This document shows positions 1 through 7,804 of a stretch of DNA of 20,170 nt, one piece after another. Source of the DNA: CAZTZY01 sp964617765 (GTDB lineage: Bacteria > Pseudomonadota > Gammaproteobacteria > Pseudomonadales > DT-91). The position numbers and the translations under genes were made by a program. The notes under the pieces were generated by a model that did no database searches, was not told the origin of the DNA, and saw only the letters and a list, made by a program, of their open reading frames with translations. The stretch spans positions 1-20,170 of the forward strand of contig CAZTZY010000060.1 of NCBI GenBank assembly GCA_964617765.1, given 5' to 3'. Every line of letters starts with the position of its first letter. The first letter of the stretch is position 1.

Positions 1-65
1 CTCTAGTTTATAGGTTTAATAATGGGCGGTTACACAGTTTTATTTACAGTCCCCGGTTAGCAGTT

Positions 66-88
66 TTCGAGCCCCGTCCGGTCCGCCA
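66..88 (+). other. Orphan tRNA 3' end (possible integrase attachment site remnant)
   Basis: The bases read as the last part of a tRNA: a T-loop TTCGAGC (66-72), a T-stem 3' arm CCCGT (73-77), an acceptor 3' arm CCGGTCC (78-84), discriminator G (85) and CCA (86-88). The GCCA end fits a tRNA-Ser type. The five bases before the loop do not pair with CCCGT, and no matching 5' acceptor arm (GGACCGG) occurs in bases 1-65, so this is not a working tRNA. tRNA 3' ends are classic attachment sites for tyrosine integrases, and an integrase fragment ends 43 bases to the right. I infer an att-site copy left by an integrated element. A chance match is possible because the stretch is short. Confidence 0.5.
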
Positions 89-130
89 TTTATATCCCCG
101 AATAAATCTCTTAATTTTTAATTGGTTACA

Positions 131-292
131 TCAATATTTGAAGGTTTGGAGCGACCTTGCTTCAGTTGTTGTGACACGATTTGTTAATTCATCCTTTTCC
201 GACAACAAGATCCATCTTTTTTGGCTCACATACTGCTCCATCCATTCTGAATATGTGCGTAAGAACATTTCAACGTTATGTCCTAACTGTTT
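131..292 (-). pseudogene. Tyrosine recombinase/phage integrase, C-terminal remnant
   Basis: Read on the minus strand, this frame encodes the last 53 residues of a tyrosine integrase and ends in TGA at 133-131. It begins KQLGHNVEMFLRTYSEW, which fits the end of the catalytic domain: the LGH box with the conserved His, then the nucleophilic Tyr in the RTY motif ten residues later. The tail after the Tyr is about 39 residues. Immediately upstream the frame is closed by a stop (295-293), and I could not find the Arg box or earlier domains in any frame between 293 and 449, so the gene is broken and inactive. The fragment points towards the orphan tRNA end at 66-88, the usual arrangement of int and att at the edge of a genomic island. 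Confidence 0.7.
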
Positions 293-449
293 TCATATAG
301 TGGTGAACTAACACGATTTAAGATGAATTCCCTGAAATAGCACAGGTAACAATCACCCCTGTCAATTTATCTGCCATAGGGACAAATCCAGACATAATAC
401 GTTTATGTATTATTATTTGTTGCTCTGCAATGAAATACCAAAATTTTTA

Positions 450-1205
450 CTAATGTTGTACAAGTCCAGGATGGAAAGCGATTAATGCTGCTGTTATAGC
501 CACATTTAACGACTCAACATTATTTCTCATAGGTATTTTTAGCATTACATCACAAGCTTTGGTTACTTCATCGCACATACCTGTGCTTTCGTTCCCCAAA
601 ATAAATACCGTTGGCTTTGTAAATGTATATTGATAAAAGTTGTTAGTCGTATGTAGCGCAAGTCCTGCGAATTGATGTGAGTTTTTTAATTCATTGATGG
701 CATCCATTGTCTGCTGGCAACGATAAACCCGACCTTTGAAAATACTGCCTGCACTGGCTTTTATCACCAAGGGACCCAACTCGGCACAGCCTTTTTCAGG
801 AATAATCAATCCATCAATAAAACCTGCTGCTGCACTGCGGATAATCATGCCGACGTTTTGCGGATTAGTGACATTATCGAGTAATAACAGGTTTTGGGCT
901 TTGTCATTGCGGATGGAATCGATACTGCGCAAATTATCCAGCTGTATATCGAGTGCTATTCCCTGATCCTGTTTTGCATTCCTGGAAATAAACGACAGTT
1001 TACGCTTATCGTGGTATTCAATAGGAATATTGCGCTTTTCAGCGAGTTTGATGCATTGCTGAATAATCGATGCGGGTTTATTACTATCCGCCAAGTGCAG
1101 CTTATAGCATGGCAAAGATTTATCCAGCAAGGCCTCTTCAACAGATTTACGACCATAAATGGTTAGCATATTTTGATAAAGTTTTTTCTTTTCTTGATAA
1201 GACAT
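450..1205 (-). CDS. TrmH/SpoU-family RNA 2'-O-methyltransferase
   Basis: A 251-residue SPOUT-class methyltransferase, predicted to transfer a methyl group from S-adenosylmethionine to a ribose 2'-OH in tRNA or rRNA in the cytoplasm. An N-terminal substrate-binding domain of the L30e-like type (about residues 13-90, starting LTIYGRKSVEEAL) precedes the SpoU domain. All three SpoU motifs are present: NPQNVGMIIR (114-123) with the catalytic-type Arg, FILGNESTGM (201-210), and IPMRNNVESLNVAITAAL (224-241), which forms the knotted SAM pocket. I chose the ATG at 1205. A longer frame starts with TTG at 1250 and would add an odd hydrophobic leader, and neither start has a good Shine-Dalgarno. The gene stands alone, divergent from waaC. 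It resembles RlmB and generic TrmH proteins, and the exact target base cannot be told from the sequence. Confidence 0.9.
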   Translation of the reverse strand: MSYQEKKKLYQNMLTIYGRKSVEEALLDKSLPCYKLHLADSNKPASIIQQCIKLAEKRNIPIEYHDKRKLSFISRNAKQDQGIALDIQLDNLRSIDSIRNDKAQNLLLLDNVTNPQNVGMIIRSAAAGFIDGLIIPEKGCAELGPLVIKASAGSIFKGRVYRCQQTMDAINELKNSHQFAGLALHTTNNFYQYTFTKPTVFILGNESTGMCDEVTKACDVMLKIPMRNNVESLNVAITAALIAFHPGLVQH

Positions 1206-1458
1206 AAGTTTCTGGCCAATTGCGTTTTTGAAATATAGCAATAACAGCAAGTTGTTATCTTATCATGATCCGGTATTCGACTAGTGGCCTTAATTATTTT
1301 TAGTATTCAGGCATCTATTAGTAATAACCAATAATATGAAATGTGGCATTTCTTGCCATATTTATGATTGGCATAATAGGTGGGTGAAAAACCGGAATCT
1401 CATGATATTTATGGGTAATTTCCCTTTGATGCAGTTTAGTGAGAGTAGGGCGCCGGGT

Positions 1459-1464
1459 TATAAT
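1459..1464 (+). promoter_or_regulatory. Candidate -10 element for the waaC operon
   Basis: A perfect TATAAT lies 61 bases before the waaC ATG in the gap between the divergent trmH-like gene and waaC. The best -35 at normal spacing (around 1435-1441) is poor, so this is a candidate only. It is the strongest -10 match I see in this 320-base intergenic region (1206-1525), which otherwise shows no gene or clear structure. Confidence 0.35.
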
Positions 1465-1525
1465 GTCAAGGCGACATATTTCTCTAATTGCGGTATCCTC
1501 AGCTCTTTTTTACACCTTTTAGATA

Positions 1526-2551
1526 ATGCCAAAAATACTGATCATTAAAACGAGCTCATTGGGTGATTTGATTCACACAATGCCTGCCATCACTGATGTG
1601 CAGCGAATGCTGCCACAAGCGCAATTGCATTGGTTGGTAGAAGAGGGTTTTGCGGAAATTCCCACTTGGCATCCCTTCGTCAAAAAAGTCCATCATTGTG
1701 CTGTTCGTCGTTGGCGAAAGAGTTTCTTCAAAGCATCCACTCAACTTGAAATCAAACAATTAAAAAATGCCCTGAATGCTGAAAATTATGATCTCATTAT
1801 TGATGCTCAGGGATTATTAAAAAGTGCGTTGATGGTGCGCTGGTTGGCTGGTGAAAAACACGGTTTTGATAAGAACAGTATCAAGGAAAAATTAGCCTGC
1901 ATTGTTTACGATATAAAACATTCGATTAGCCGTGAATTAAACGCCATAGAGCGTGTGAGGATTTTATTTTCACAGGCTTTGAACTATTCATTGTCAGGTC
2001 TTGATGAACAATTTGGCTTACGCGTTCAAAAACCTGCGCTATTACACAATATATCATCAAAGCCATATGTGATTTTTCTGCATGGTACCGCATGGGAAAG
2101 CAAGATTTGGCCAGTGGCTTACTGGAATGATTTGGCTACAAAGTTAACAATGCAAGGTTTTTCAGTTTTTGTTCCCTGGAGTAATCAGGGCGAATTTGAA
2201 CGAGCTCAACTGATAGCTGACGAATCAGGTGCTAAGGTGTTGGAGAAAATGCCATTGACCCATTTGGCTTACCATTTGCAACATGCTGCTTTTGTTGTAG
2301 GCAGTGACACGGGATTAAGCCATATTGCTGCTGCGCTTTATACAAAAACTATCGGTATTTATGGGCCAACTTCAATAGCACTTACTGGATTAATAGGTGT
2401 AAATGCACACAATTTAACCTCAACAAAAGAATGCTCGCCGTGTTTCAAACGTGATTGTCCTTTAATACAATCAGGCGAAATCATCCCATGTTATGAATCC
2501 ATCAATCCGCAACGCGTTTTAACAGTTATAAAGGCAATCAACGATGAATAG
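1526..2551 (+). CDS. waaC: Lipopolysaccharide heptosyltransferase I
   Basis: WaaC (RfaC) adds the first L-glycero-D-manno-heptose from ADP-heptose to Kdo2-lipid A on the cytoplasmic face of the inner membrane. It is a GT9 enzyme with the GT-B fold. The N-terminus has the family signature KTSSLGDLIHTMPA (8-21), with Asp14 matching the catalytic Asp13 of the E. coli enzyme. Lys193 in LHGTAWESKIWP matches E. coli Lys192, and Asp261 in GSDTGLSHIAAAL matches the heptose-contacting Asp261. Length (341 aa) is normal for the family. The ATG start gives the canonical WaaC N-terminus, although no good Shine-Dalgarno precedes it. The last 8 bases overlap the next gene, so it is the first gene of a glycan operon. 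No waaF or core kinase is in the window. Confidence 0.95.
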   Translation: MPKILIIKTSSLGDLIHTMPAITDVQRMLPQAQLHWLVEEGFAEIPTWHPFVKKVHHCAVRRWRKSFFKASTQLEIKQLKNALNAENYDLIIDAQGLLKSALMVRWLAGEKHGFDKNSIKEKLACIVYDIKHSISRELNAIERVRILFSQALNYSLSGLDEQFGLRVQKPALLHNISSKPYVIFLHGTAWESKIWPVAYWNDLATKLTMQGFSVFVPWSNQGEFERAQLIADESGAKVLEKMPLTHLAYHLQHAAFVVGSDTGLSHIAAALYTKTIGIYGPTSIALTGLIGVNAHNLTSTKECSPCFKRDCPLIQSGEIIPCYESINPQRVLTVIKAINDE

Positions 2552-3602
2552 TCCTTCATTGTTTCTGGTTTCAACGCCTTTGCATTTGATGGTGGCTATT
2601 GCCATTACTGATACACTTAAACTTGAAAATGCACACCTTGTTTTTATTGATCAGGTAGCGGGTAGAAAAAACCCTTACCTTGATACATTAAAGTCATGGG
2701 CAACGAATCCCTTTAAATCGGTCGCTGTATTTTATCGCCCGAATCGCAAGATATTCAGCAAGTTGAAATCACGCAGAGAGACTTTTAGTGCATTATCTGC
2801 GATTGTCGAACATTTGAAACCGATAGCAATTTATACTGGCAATGACCGGCGGGTTGAATTTCAATACTGCATGCATAAAGCAAAAAAGATGGAATGTAAA
2901 ACTACAGGTTATTACATGGATGAAGGTACGTTTACCTATGTAGGACGCAAGGCATCGAATCATTTTACAGATAAAGTGTTAGATAATTGGGTAAAAAAAC
3001 TGGCCTATGGCATCTGGTGGAAACATCCGGCTACGGTAGGTGCTTCAGAGTGGATTGATACGGTGTATGTATCTTTCCCTGAAATTATTCACCCTTTATT
3101 AAAAACAAAAAAAATTCAACATCTCACACTGCAATTCTGGCAGAGCAGGCAGTTAATCCGGTTTTGTGAATTATTGGTCAGTTTTATAGGAAAGCCTGAC
3201 AATCTGGCAGAATATGACTTGCTGATTACTTTGCCTCATGAATCTATCATTAATGCCAATGTGCATTATAAAAAACAGATTAAATTGATTATTGAAACCG
3301 CAATTGCTGAAGGTTCTAAAGTAGGTGTGAAATATCATCCACGTGATACAAACCCTGATTTGTTAAATCTGCAAGATATTCCCGGCGTTGAAATTCTTTC
3401 ACGGGAATTACCTTTTGAGGCGTTGCTACCCATGATAAAAATGGGTGCTAAAGTGTTGGGAGATTTTTCAACAACCCTGATTTCGACGCGCTTGTTAAGA
3501 CCCGACATAACAGCACAGGCAATTGATCACGGCAGTAATAAAAATACTATAGAGTTTATTGAACTCTATAAAAAAATGGGCATTGAAATAGTTAAAAGTT
3601 GA
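2544..3602 (+). CDS. Polysialyltransferase-like glycosyltransferase
   Basis: A 352-residue protein resembling the bacterial alpha-2,8-polysialyltransferase/GT52 group. It carries the three short motifs that mark bacterial sialyltransferases in the right order: D/E-D/E-G as DEG in YYMDEGTF (126-128), HP in VKYHPRD (265-266), and the Ser/Thr motif in GDFSTTLIS (307-314). The N-terminus (FLVSTPLHLMVAI) also fits this group, in which it begins a Rossmann-like GT-B half. No signal peptide or membrane segment is evident, so it should act in the cytoplasm on a lipid-linked acceptor. An AAGG Shine-Dalgarno (2531-2534) lies nine bases before the ATG, and the start overlaps waaC. The donor is unknown: no CMP-sialic acid synthesis genes are in the window, so another CMP-activated ulosonic acid is possible. 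Function is inferred from motifs only. Confidence 0.7.
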   Translation: MNSPSLFLVSTPLHLMVAIAITDTLKLENAHLVFIDQVAGRKNPYLDTLKSWATNPFKSVAVFYRPNRKIFSKLKSRRETFSALSAIVEHLKPIAIYTGNDRRVEFQYCMHKAKKMECKTTGYYMDEGTFTYVGRKASNHFTDKVLDNWVKKLAYGIWWKHPATVGASEWIDTVYVSFPEIIHPLLKTKKIQHLTLQFWQSRQLIRFCELLVSFIGKPDNLAEYDLLITLPHESIINANVHYKKQIKLIIETAIAEGSKVGVKYHPRDTNPDLLNLQDIPGVEILSRELPFEALLPMIKMGAKVLGDFSTTLISTRLLRPDITAQAIDHGSNKNTIEFIELYKKMGIEIVKS

Positions 3603-3620
3603 TTTTAAAAGGTGCTGACT

Positions 3621-4484
3621 ATGCGTTTAACCATGACGCTTTTGATAAAAGATGAAGTTGATATTATTGCAGATAACCTGAAAGTTCATGCCGGGCTTGG
3701 GGTTGATAATTTTATCGTAATGGATAATGGCTCAAAAGATGGCACGCGAGAACTGTTAGATGAACTAAAAAAACAGTACGAGTTAACTATTATAGATCGC
3801 CCGGTACTGGACTATCAGCAAAGCAACTGGAAAACAGAAATGGCACGTCTGGCGCGCTCAAAATACGGTGCGCAATGGGTTATTACCAATGATGCCGATG
3901 AATTCTGGATACCCAGGGAAGGCGATTTAAAAAAAGAACTGACTTCTACTGGCTCAATAATTTATTGTCCACGCGCCAACGTATTGTTTGATCGTGAAGC
4001 CTTTGATAATGGCGGTAAATATTACGAGCAAAATAATCGTGTACAGTTTCCAATTGATTACCCGAAAGGCATTCAGTTATCCCAGGAACATTTGTCTATC
4101 ATGTTGGGTAGTATTCATGGCAAAGTCATGGTGCGCACCTTGGGTTTGGTAAGAGTTAAAGGCGGCAATCACCGCGCCTGGCACATATGGAGCAAACTGA
4201 ACCAGGTAAATTCCAGCAATGTACTGGTTTATCATTTCCCGATTCGCTCAAAAGAGCATTTCATCAGCAATATCGAAAACCGTAAGGCTTTGCTTGATAA
4301 AGGCGTCACCAAAATGGGCCAGCATTACAAGCGCTGGGTAAAAATGCTGGAGCAAGGCAAACTTGAGGAGGAAATTGAACGACTGGTTGCTGATAAAAAT
4401 TATCAAACTGTTTTGCGCAATTTAGGGGTATTGGTAGAAGATAATACACCGAATCAACGCATCAAGCCTTTGCTCGAGAAATAA
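3621..4484 (+). CDS. Glycosyltransferase family 2 protein (Glyco_tranf_2_4 type)
   Basis: A 287-residue GT-A fold glycosyltransferase of the subgroup that begins MTLLIKDEVDI, close to Pfam Glyco_tranf_2_4. DNGSKDGT (35-42) is the nucleotide-sugar loop, and NDADEFW (90-96) contains the metal-binding DxD. Later conserved-looking positions are HGK (166-168), GGNHRAWHIW (181-190) and VYHFPIRSKEHF (203-214). The tail is helical and charged. I chose the ATG at 3621, which has an AAGG (3609-3612) eight bases upstream, over a GTG at 3612. It follows the sialyltransferase-like gene by 18 bases and precedes the next transferase by two, so it is co-transcribed. It likely adds one sugar to the LPS core or a related glycan; donor and acceptor are unknown. 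Confidence 0.8.
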   Translation: MRLTMTLLIKDEVDIIADNLKVHAGLGVDNFIVMDNGSKDGTRELLDELKKQYELTIIDRPVLDYQQSNWKTEMARLARSKYGAQWVITNDADEFWIPREGDLKKELTSTGSIIYCPRANVLFDREAFDNGGKYYEQNNRVQFPIDYPKGIQLSQEHLSIMLGSIHGKVMVRTLGLVRVKGGNHRAWHIWSKLNQVNSSNVLVYHFPIRSKEHFISNIENRKALLDKGVTKMGQHYKRWVKMLEQGKLEEEIERLVADKNYQTVLRNLGVLVEDNTPNQRIKPLLEK

Positions 4485-4486
4485 AT

Positions 4487-5233
4487 ATGCCTGCAGCTTT
4501 GCAAGTCAACATTGTTTGTTTGAAGTGGGGTACAAAATATCCTGCGGAATATGTGAATCGACTGTATCGCATGGTGCGCAAAAATCTCACAGTGCCTTTC
4601 AGGTTTGTTTGTTTAACCGATTCTTCTGAAGGTGTAGATACGAGTATTGAAACCAGACCATTAGAAATAGATACTGATATAAAAGGCTGGTGGTACAAGC
4701 TGCAATTGTTTAAGCCCGAGTTATATGATTTGCAGGGGTCTGTACTTTTTCTTGATCTTGATGTCGTTATTGTTTCTAACATTGATGACTTATTTAGTTA
4801 CCATCCGGGTAAATTTTGTATCATTAATGATTTACAGAAAGGCAAAATCTTTAACAGTTCAGTGTTCCGTTTTGAAGTTGGTTCTCGTACTGATATCTGG
4901 CATAGTTTTGAGGCTGATAAACAATCCATTATGAAACGTATGCATGGTGATCAGGACTGGATTTCTGAAACCGTCACTGATGCCATTTTGTGGCCTGAAG
5001 AGTGGGTTGTTTCTTACAAAAAACAATGTGATTCGCGTGCAAAAAATTCTTTTGGTTTGTTAGGTAAGCTTTTACGTAAACAAGGTTTGCTTAAAACCCA
5101 AGGTGAAGCACAAATTCCCCCTGGAGCCAAAATTGTCTACTTCCATGGCAAGCCTGATCCTGATGATGTTGCCGATGGTCCCTATGACATGTGGAAACAG
5201 GCTTCATGGATAAACCAGGCCTGGAAAGGGTAA
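4487..5233 (+). CDS. GT8-like putative glycosyltransferase
   Basis: A 248-residue protein with GT-A nucleotide-diphospho-sugar transferase features. FLDLDVVI (88-95) contains a DxD motif (90-92) for metal and nucleotide binding. HGDQDW (153-158) matches the conserved acceptor-side stretch of GT8-like enzymes, and YFHGKPDPDD (218-227) resembles the GT8 C-terminal HxGxxKPW motif. The sequence starts directly with the first beta strand (VNIVCLKWG), with no signal or membrane segment, so it is cytoplasmic. It begins two bases after the upstream stop with only a weak Shine-Dalgarno, suggesting translational coupling. Similar proteins are often annotated as hypothetical. The sugar it transfers cannot be stated. 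Confidence 0.7.
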   Translation: MPAALQVNIVCLKWGTKYPAEYVNRLYRMVRKNLTVPFRFVCLTDSSEGVDTSIETRPLEIDTDIKGWWYKLQLFKPELYDLQGSVLFLDLDVVIVSNIDDLFSYHPGKFCIINDLQKGKIFNSSVFRFEVGSRTDIWHSFEADKQSIMKRMHGDQDWISETVTDAILWPEEWVVSYKKQCDSRAKNSFGLLGKLLRKQGLLKTQGEAQIPPGAKIVYFHGKPDPDDVADGPYDMWKQASWINQAWKG

Positions 5234-5244
5234 TCGGTAGTCTA

Positions 5245-6093
5245 ATGGGTAATACCAAAATCATTATCATCACTCCTTATTTTGGCAAATGGCCTTGCTG
5301 GTTTGATTTTTTTATTGAAAGCTGTAAATACAACCCAAAAATTGATTGGTTATTTTATACCGATTGCGGTGAGCCTAATAATCACGCTGACAATGTAAAA
5401 ATTATTCATTGCAGTTTTGTTGATTATAAAAAACGAGTTTCCAATACCTTGGGCATAAATTTTAACCCTGATAGTGCTTACAAGTTATGTGACATCAAAC
5501 CATCTTATGGTGTTATCCATGAGGCAGAAATTAAAGATTATGACTTCTGGGGATTTGGCGATGTCGATGTAATTTATGGTGATTTGCAAAGTTACATCAC
5601 TGATGAAATGCTTAAACACAATATGATTTCTTTTCATTCACATCGAATTGGAGGTCATTTATGCTTTTTGCGTAACAATGAAAAAATGCGTAACGCATTT
5701 AGACTGTGCACAGATTGGCGTGAAATTTTTATGGATAAAAATAATCATGCTTTTGATGAAAGAGAATTCAATGAGTTATTTATTCGACACAAAAACTGGC
5801 CCAATCTACTTCGTCGAATTATTTACTTCCCGCGCTTTTTGATGAGGACGGCTTATTTCAAAGAAGCGTATAGTACCAGTTTTGGCAGTGTGCCCTGGAT
5901 TGATGGCACATTAAATTTTCCGGATGAATGGCGTTGGGAAAAAGGCATTTTAACAACGCCTGTTAGCGGAGACCGAAGTTTTCCCTATGTCCATTTTTTA
6001 CATTGGAAAAAACACTGGCCCCCTGAAAAATTACTTGAAGCTTCTGTTAAAGATGCTGTCTGGTATATCCGCAAAGACGGTATTTTCAAATGA
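5245..6093 (+). CDS. DUF6625-like putative glycosyltransferase
   Basis: A 282-residue protein that I recognise as close to the DUF6625 family found in polysaccharide loci. It starts with a strand, KIIIITPYFGKWP (5-17), contains AYKLCDIKPSYG (78-89), and has a GT-A-like acidic motif GFGDVDVIYGDL (103-114) with DVD as the likely DxD. A late HFLHWKKHW stretch may be the acceptor side. The ATG at 5245 gives the family-like N-terminus. An upstream in-frame start at 5191 would overlap the previous gene by 43 bases and add an unconvincing leader. The last four bases overlap the next GT2 gene (ATGA). Context and motif both suggest sugar transfer in glycan assembly, but no member with a proven reaction is known to me. 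Confidence 0.6.
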   Translation: MGNTKIIIITPYFGKWPCWFDFFIESCKYNPKIDWLFYTDCGEPNNHADNVKIIHCSFVDYKKRVSNTLGINFNPDSAYKLCDIKPSYGVIHEAEIKDYDFWGFGDVDVIYGDLQSYITDEMLKHNMISFHSHRIGGHLCFLRNNEKMRNAFRLCTDWREIFMDKNNHAFDEREFNELFIRHKNWPNLLRRIIYFPRFLMRTAYFKEAYSTSFGSVPWIDGTLNFPDEWRWEKGILTTPVSGDRSFPYVHFLHWKKHWPPEKLLEASVKDAVWYIRKDGIFK

Positions 6094-6965
6094 ACCATAC
6101 CTATATAATCGTCACTGCCAGTTATAACCGCCCCGATTTATTGCTCCGTAATATCAATGCCTTATTAGTACAAACATACCCGCACTGGTTACAAATTATT
6201 GTTGATGATGGTTCATCAGCCAATATGCAACCCGCACTGGATTTGGCGAAAAAGGATTCACGAATCATTACTATCGCTGCTGAAAAAAATCAGGGTTGTA
6301 ATGCAACACGCAATACTGCACTTGATTATATAAACCGGCAGCAGCTATCAGGATTTATTTCGTTTGTAGATGATGATGATTATTTGTTGCCTGATGCATT
6401 ACATCTTATAAATACCTCAATTAATCAAACGCCGGGATATTCCTGGTACACCGCAGATTGCGTTTATCCTGATTCAAAAAAAGCTTCACGGTTATCACGA
6501 CATGGAAAACTGTCATATTTAAATAATTATATGTTTGGCAAAGAAATTAAAGGGGATTTAAATCACTTCATTGAAACTCGTGTTTGTGCTGATATTCGTT
6601 TTACTGATTGGTTTCGTAATGGTCAGGAGTGGACTTTTTATTCTCAACTATCACAATCTAACGATTTTTTTGCGTTTGATATTAATGTGAAAGTGGTTGA
6701 ATATCTTGATGGTGGTTTAACTCGACAAAATATCAACAGCCAGGAAAAATTAAAAGTTTTCCAATTAAAAGTTATCATTCTAGAGCCTTTAATCTCTAAA
6801 AAATTACTGTCAAGACAACAATTGTTGCTAGCTCGGGAGCTCATGAATAATTCACTATATGCTGAGGCTTTGGTGTTATTAAAATCCATAGCGCAATACC
6901 AGTTTTTCAATGTCAAATTTTACCGTTATTTTGTGAAAGCCTATATTTCATCAAAAAAAGCGTGA
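6090..6965 (+). CDS. Glycosyltransferase family 2 protein
   Basis: A 291-residue classical GT2 enzyme of the GT-A fold. The N-terminus IIVTASYNRPDLLLRNI (6-22) is the standard first strand and helix. VDDGSS (38-43) binds the nucleotide. GCNATRN (69-75) is the usual NxGxxxARN-type segment, and FVDDDDYLLPDAL (92-104) contains the DxD metal site. The C-terminal 100 residues are helical and poorly conserved, with no membrane segment. The start codon overlaps the upstream stop as ATGA, so translation is coupled to the DUF6625-like gene. It is the last transferase of the waaC operon. Donor and acceptor are unknown. Confidence 0.85.
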   Translation: MNHTYIIVTASYNRPDLLLRNINALLVQTYPHWLQIIVDDGSSANMQPALDLAKKDSRIITIAAEKNQGCNATRNTALDYINRQQLSGFISFVDDDDYLLPDALHLINTSINQTPGYSWYTADCVYPDSKKASRLSRHGKLSYLNNYMFGKEIKGDLNHFIETRVCADIRFTDWFRNGQEWTFYSQLSQSNDFFAFDINVKVVEYLDGGLTRQNINSQEKLKVFQLKVIILEPLISKKLLSRQQLLLARELMNNSLYAEALVLLKSIAQYQFFNVKFYRYFVKAYISSKKA

Positions 6966-6979
6966 CAGGTTTATATATA

Positions 6980-7744
6980 ATGAGTGATTTAATTCTAGTT
7001 AAAAATATCGATCAGATTTGCCAGATTTTATTTAACAGGCCAGAAAAGAAAAACGCCATTACTGCTGAAATGTACCAGCTAATGGCCAATGCCATTAATA
7101 ATGCATCTGCAAATTCAGCCATCAAGGTGATTTTATTAGCCAGTAATAACGAACACTTTACAGCGGGCAATGATCTATCGGATTTTCTGGCGAATCCTTC
7201 AATTGAAAAGGGCAGTCCCGTGCATGAGTTTTTACAGGCACTTATGCATTGCCCTTTACCGGTAATCGCAGCTGTTCAAGGTTTTGCTATTGGCATTGGA
7301 AGCACCTTGTTATTACATTGTGAGCAAGTATTTGCTGATGAAACGAGTATTTTTTCTTTCCCGTTTATTAATTTGGGTCTAGTGCCTGAAGCCGGTTCTT
7401 CTTTATTACTTCCCCGATTGATAGGTTATCAAAAAGCAGCCGACCTATTATTAAGCGGTAAGTCTTTTTCTGCGCCAGAGGCATTAGAAATAGGTTTTAT
7501 CTCCAGGCTAGTTTCTCTGAACAAGGTAAATCAAGCTGCAATGGATTATGCCATCAGCTTATGTGAAAAACCTCGAAGTGGACTCATTGAAGTTAAGCAG
7601 TTATTAAAACGAAATAGTGAAACATTACAAGAAAGGGCTGATATAGAACTGGAATCTTTTGTACAATGCTTGAATAGTCCGGCTGCCAAGGAAGCGATGA
7701 CCGCATTTCTGGAAAAAAGACTCCCTAATTTTTCGAACCTTTAG
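6980..7744 (+). CDS. Enoyl-CoA hydratase/isomerase family protein (isomerase-like active site)
   Basis: A 254-residue crotonase-fold protein. The NRPEKKNAIT N-terminal motif and the oxyanion-hole segments around HFTAGNDLSDF and GFAIGIGSTLLLHCE are clear. Both catalytic Glu positions of enoyl-CoA hydratase (Glu144 and Glu164 of the rat enzyme) are replaced, by Thr and Phe. Instead PFINLGLVPEAGSS carries a Glu (137) at the place of the catalytic Glu of ECI2/PECI-type delta3,delta2-enoyl-CoA isomerases. It is therefore more likely an isomerase of unsaturated fatty acyl-CoA than a hydratase. I chose the ATG at 6980, with ACAGGT nine bases before it. A GTG at 6962 would overlap the GT2 stop. It lies 14 bases after the glycan operon and may be read with it, without an obvious functional link. 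Confidence 0.85.
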   Translation: MSDLILVKNIDQICQILFNRPEKKNAITAEMYQLMANAINNASANSAIKVILLASNNEHFTAGNDLSDFLANPSIEKGSPVHEFLQALMHCPLPVIAAVQGFAIGIGSTLLLHCEQVFADETSIFSFPFINLGLVPEAGSSLLLPRLIGYQKAADLLLSGKSFSAPEALEIGFISRLVSLNKVNQAAMDYAISLCEKPRSGLIEVKQLLKRNSETLQERADIELESFVQCLNSPAAKEAMTAFLEKRLPNFSNL

Positions 7745-7804
7745 TCAATAACATTGTTCTAAAGAAACTTATTTCATTGATAGTTTATTAATAGGAATTT
7801 ACAC

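Noticed and set aside
318..377. A 19-codon minus-strand frame whose start (MADKLTGVIVTCAISG) resembles the N-terminus of beta-keto acid cleavage enzymes (BKACE/DUF849).
   Set aside because: It stops after 19 codons and no further match is visible in any frame nearby; the similarity is too short to call a gene remnant.
394..413. Inverted repeat ATAATAC/GTATTAT downstream of the TrmH-family gene, considered as a terminator.
   Set aside because: The stem is all A/T but for one pair and no T-run follows in the minus direction.
1336..1548. A 70-codon plus-strand frame before waaC.
   Set aside because: It overlaps the waaC start, has no recognisable family or Shine-Dalgarno, and covers the likely promoter.
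4462..4782. A 106-codon minus-strand frame inside the GT8-like gene.
   Set aside because: It is antisense to a motif-bearing gene, with composition typical of a shadow frame.
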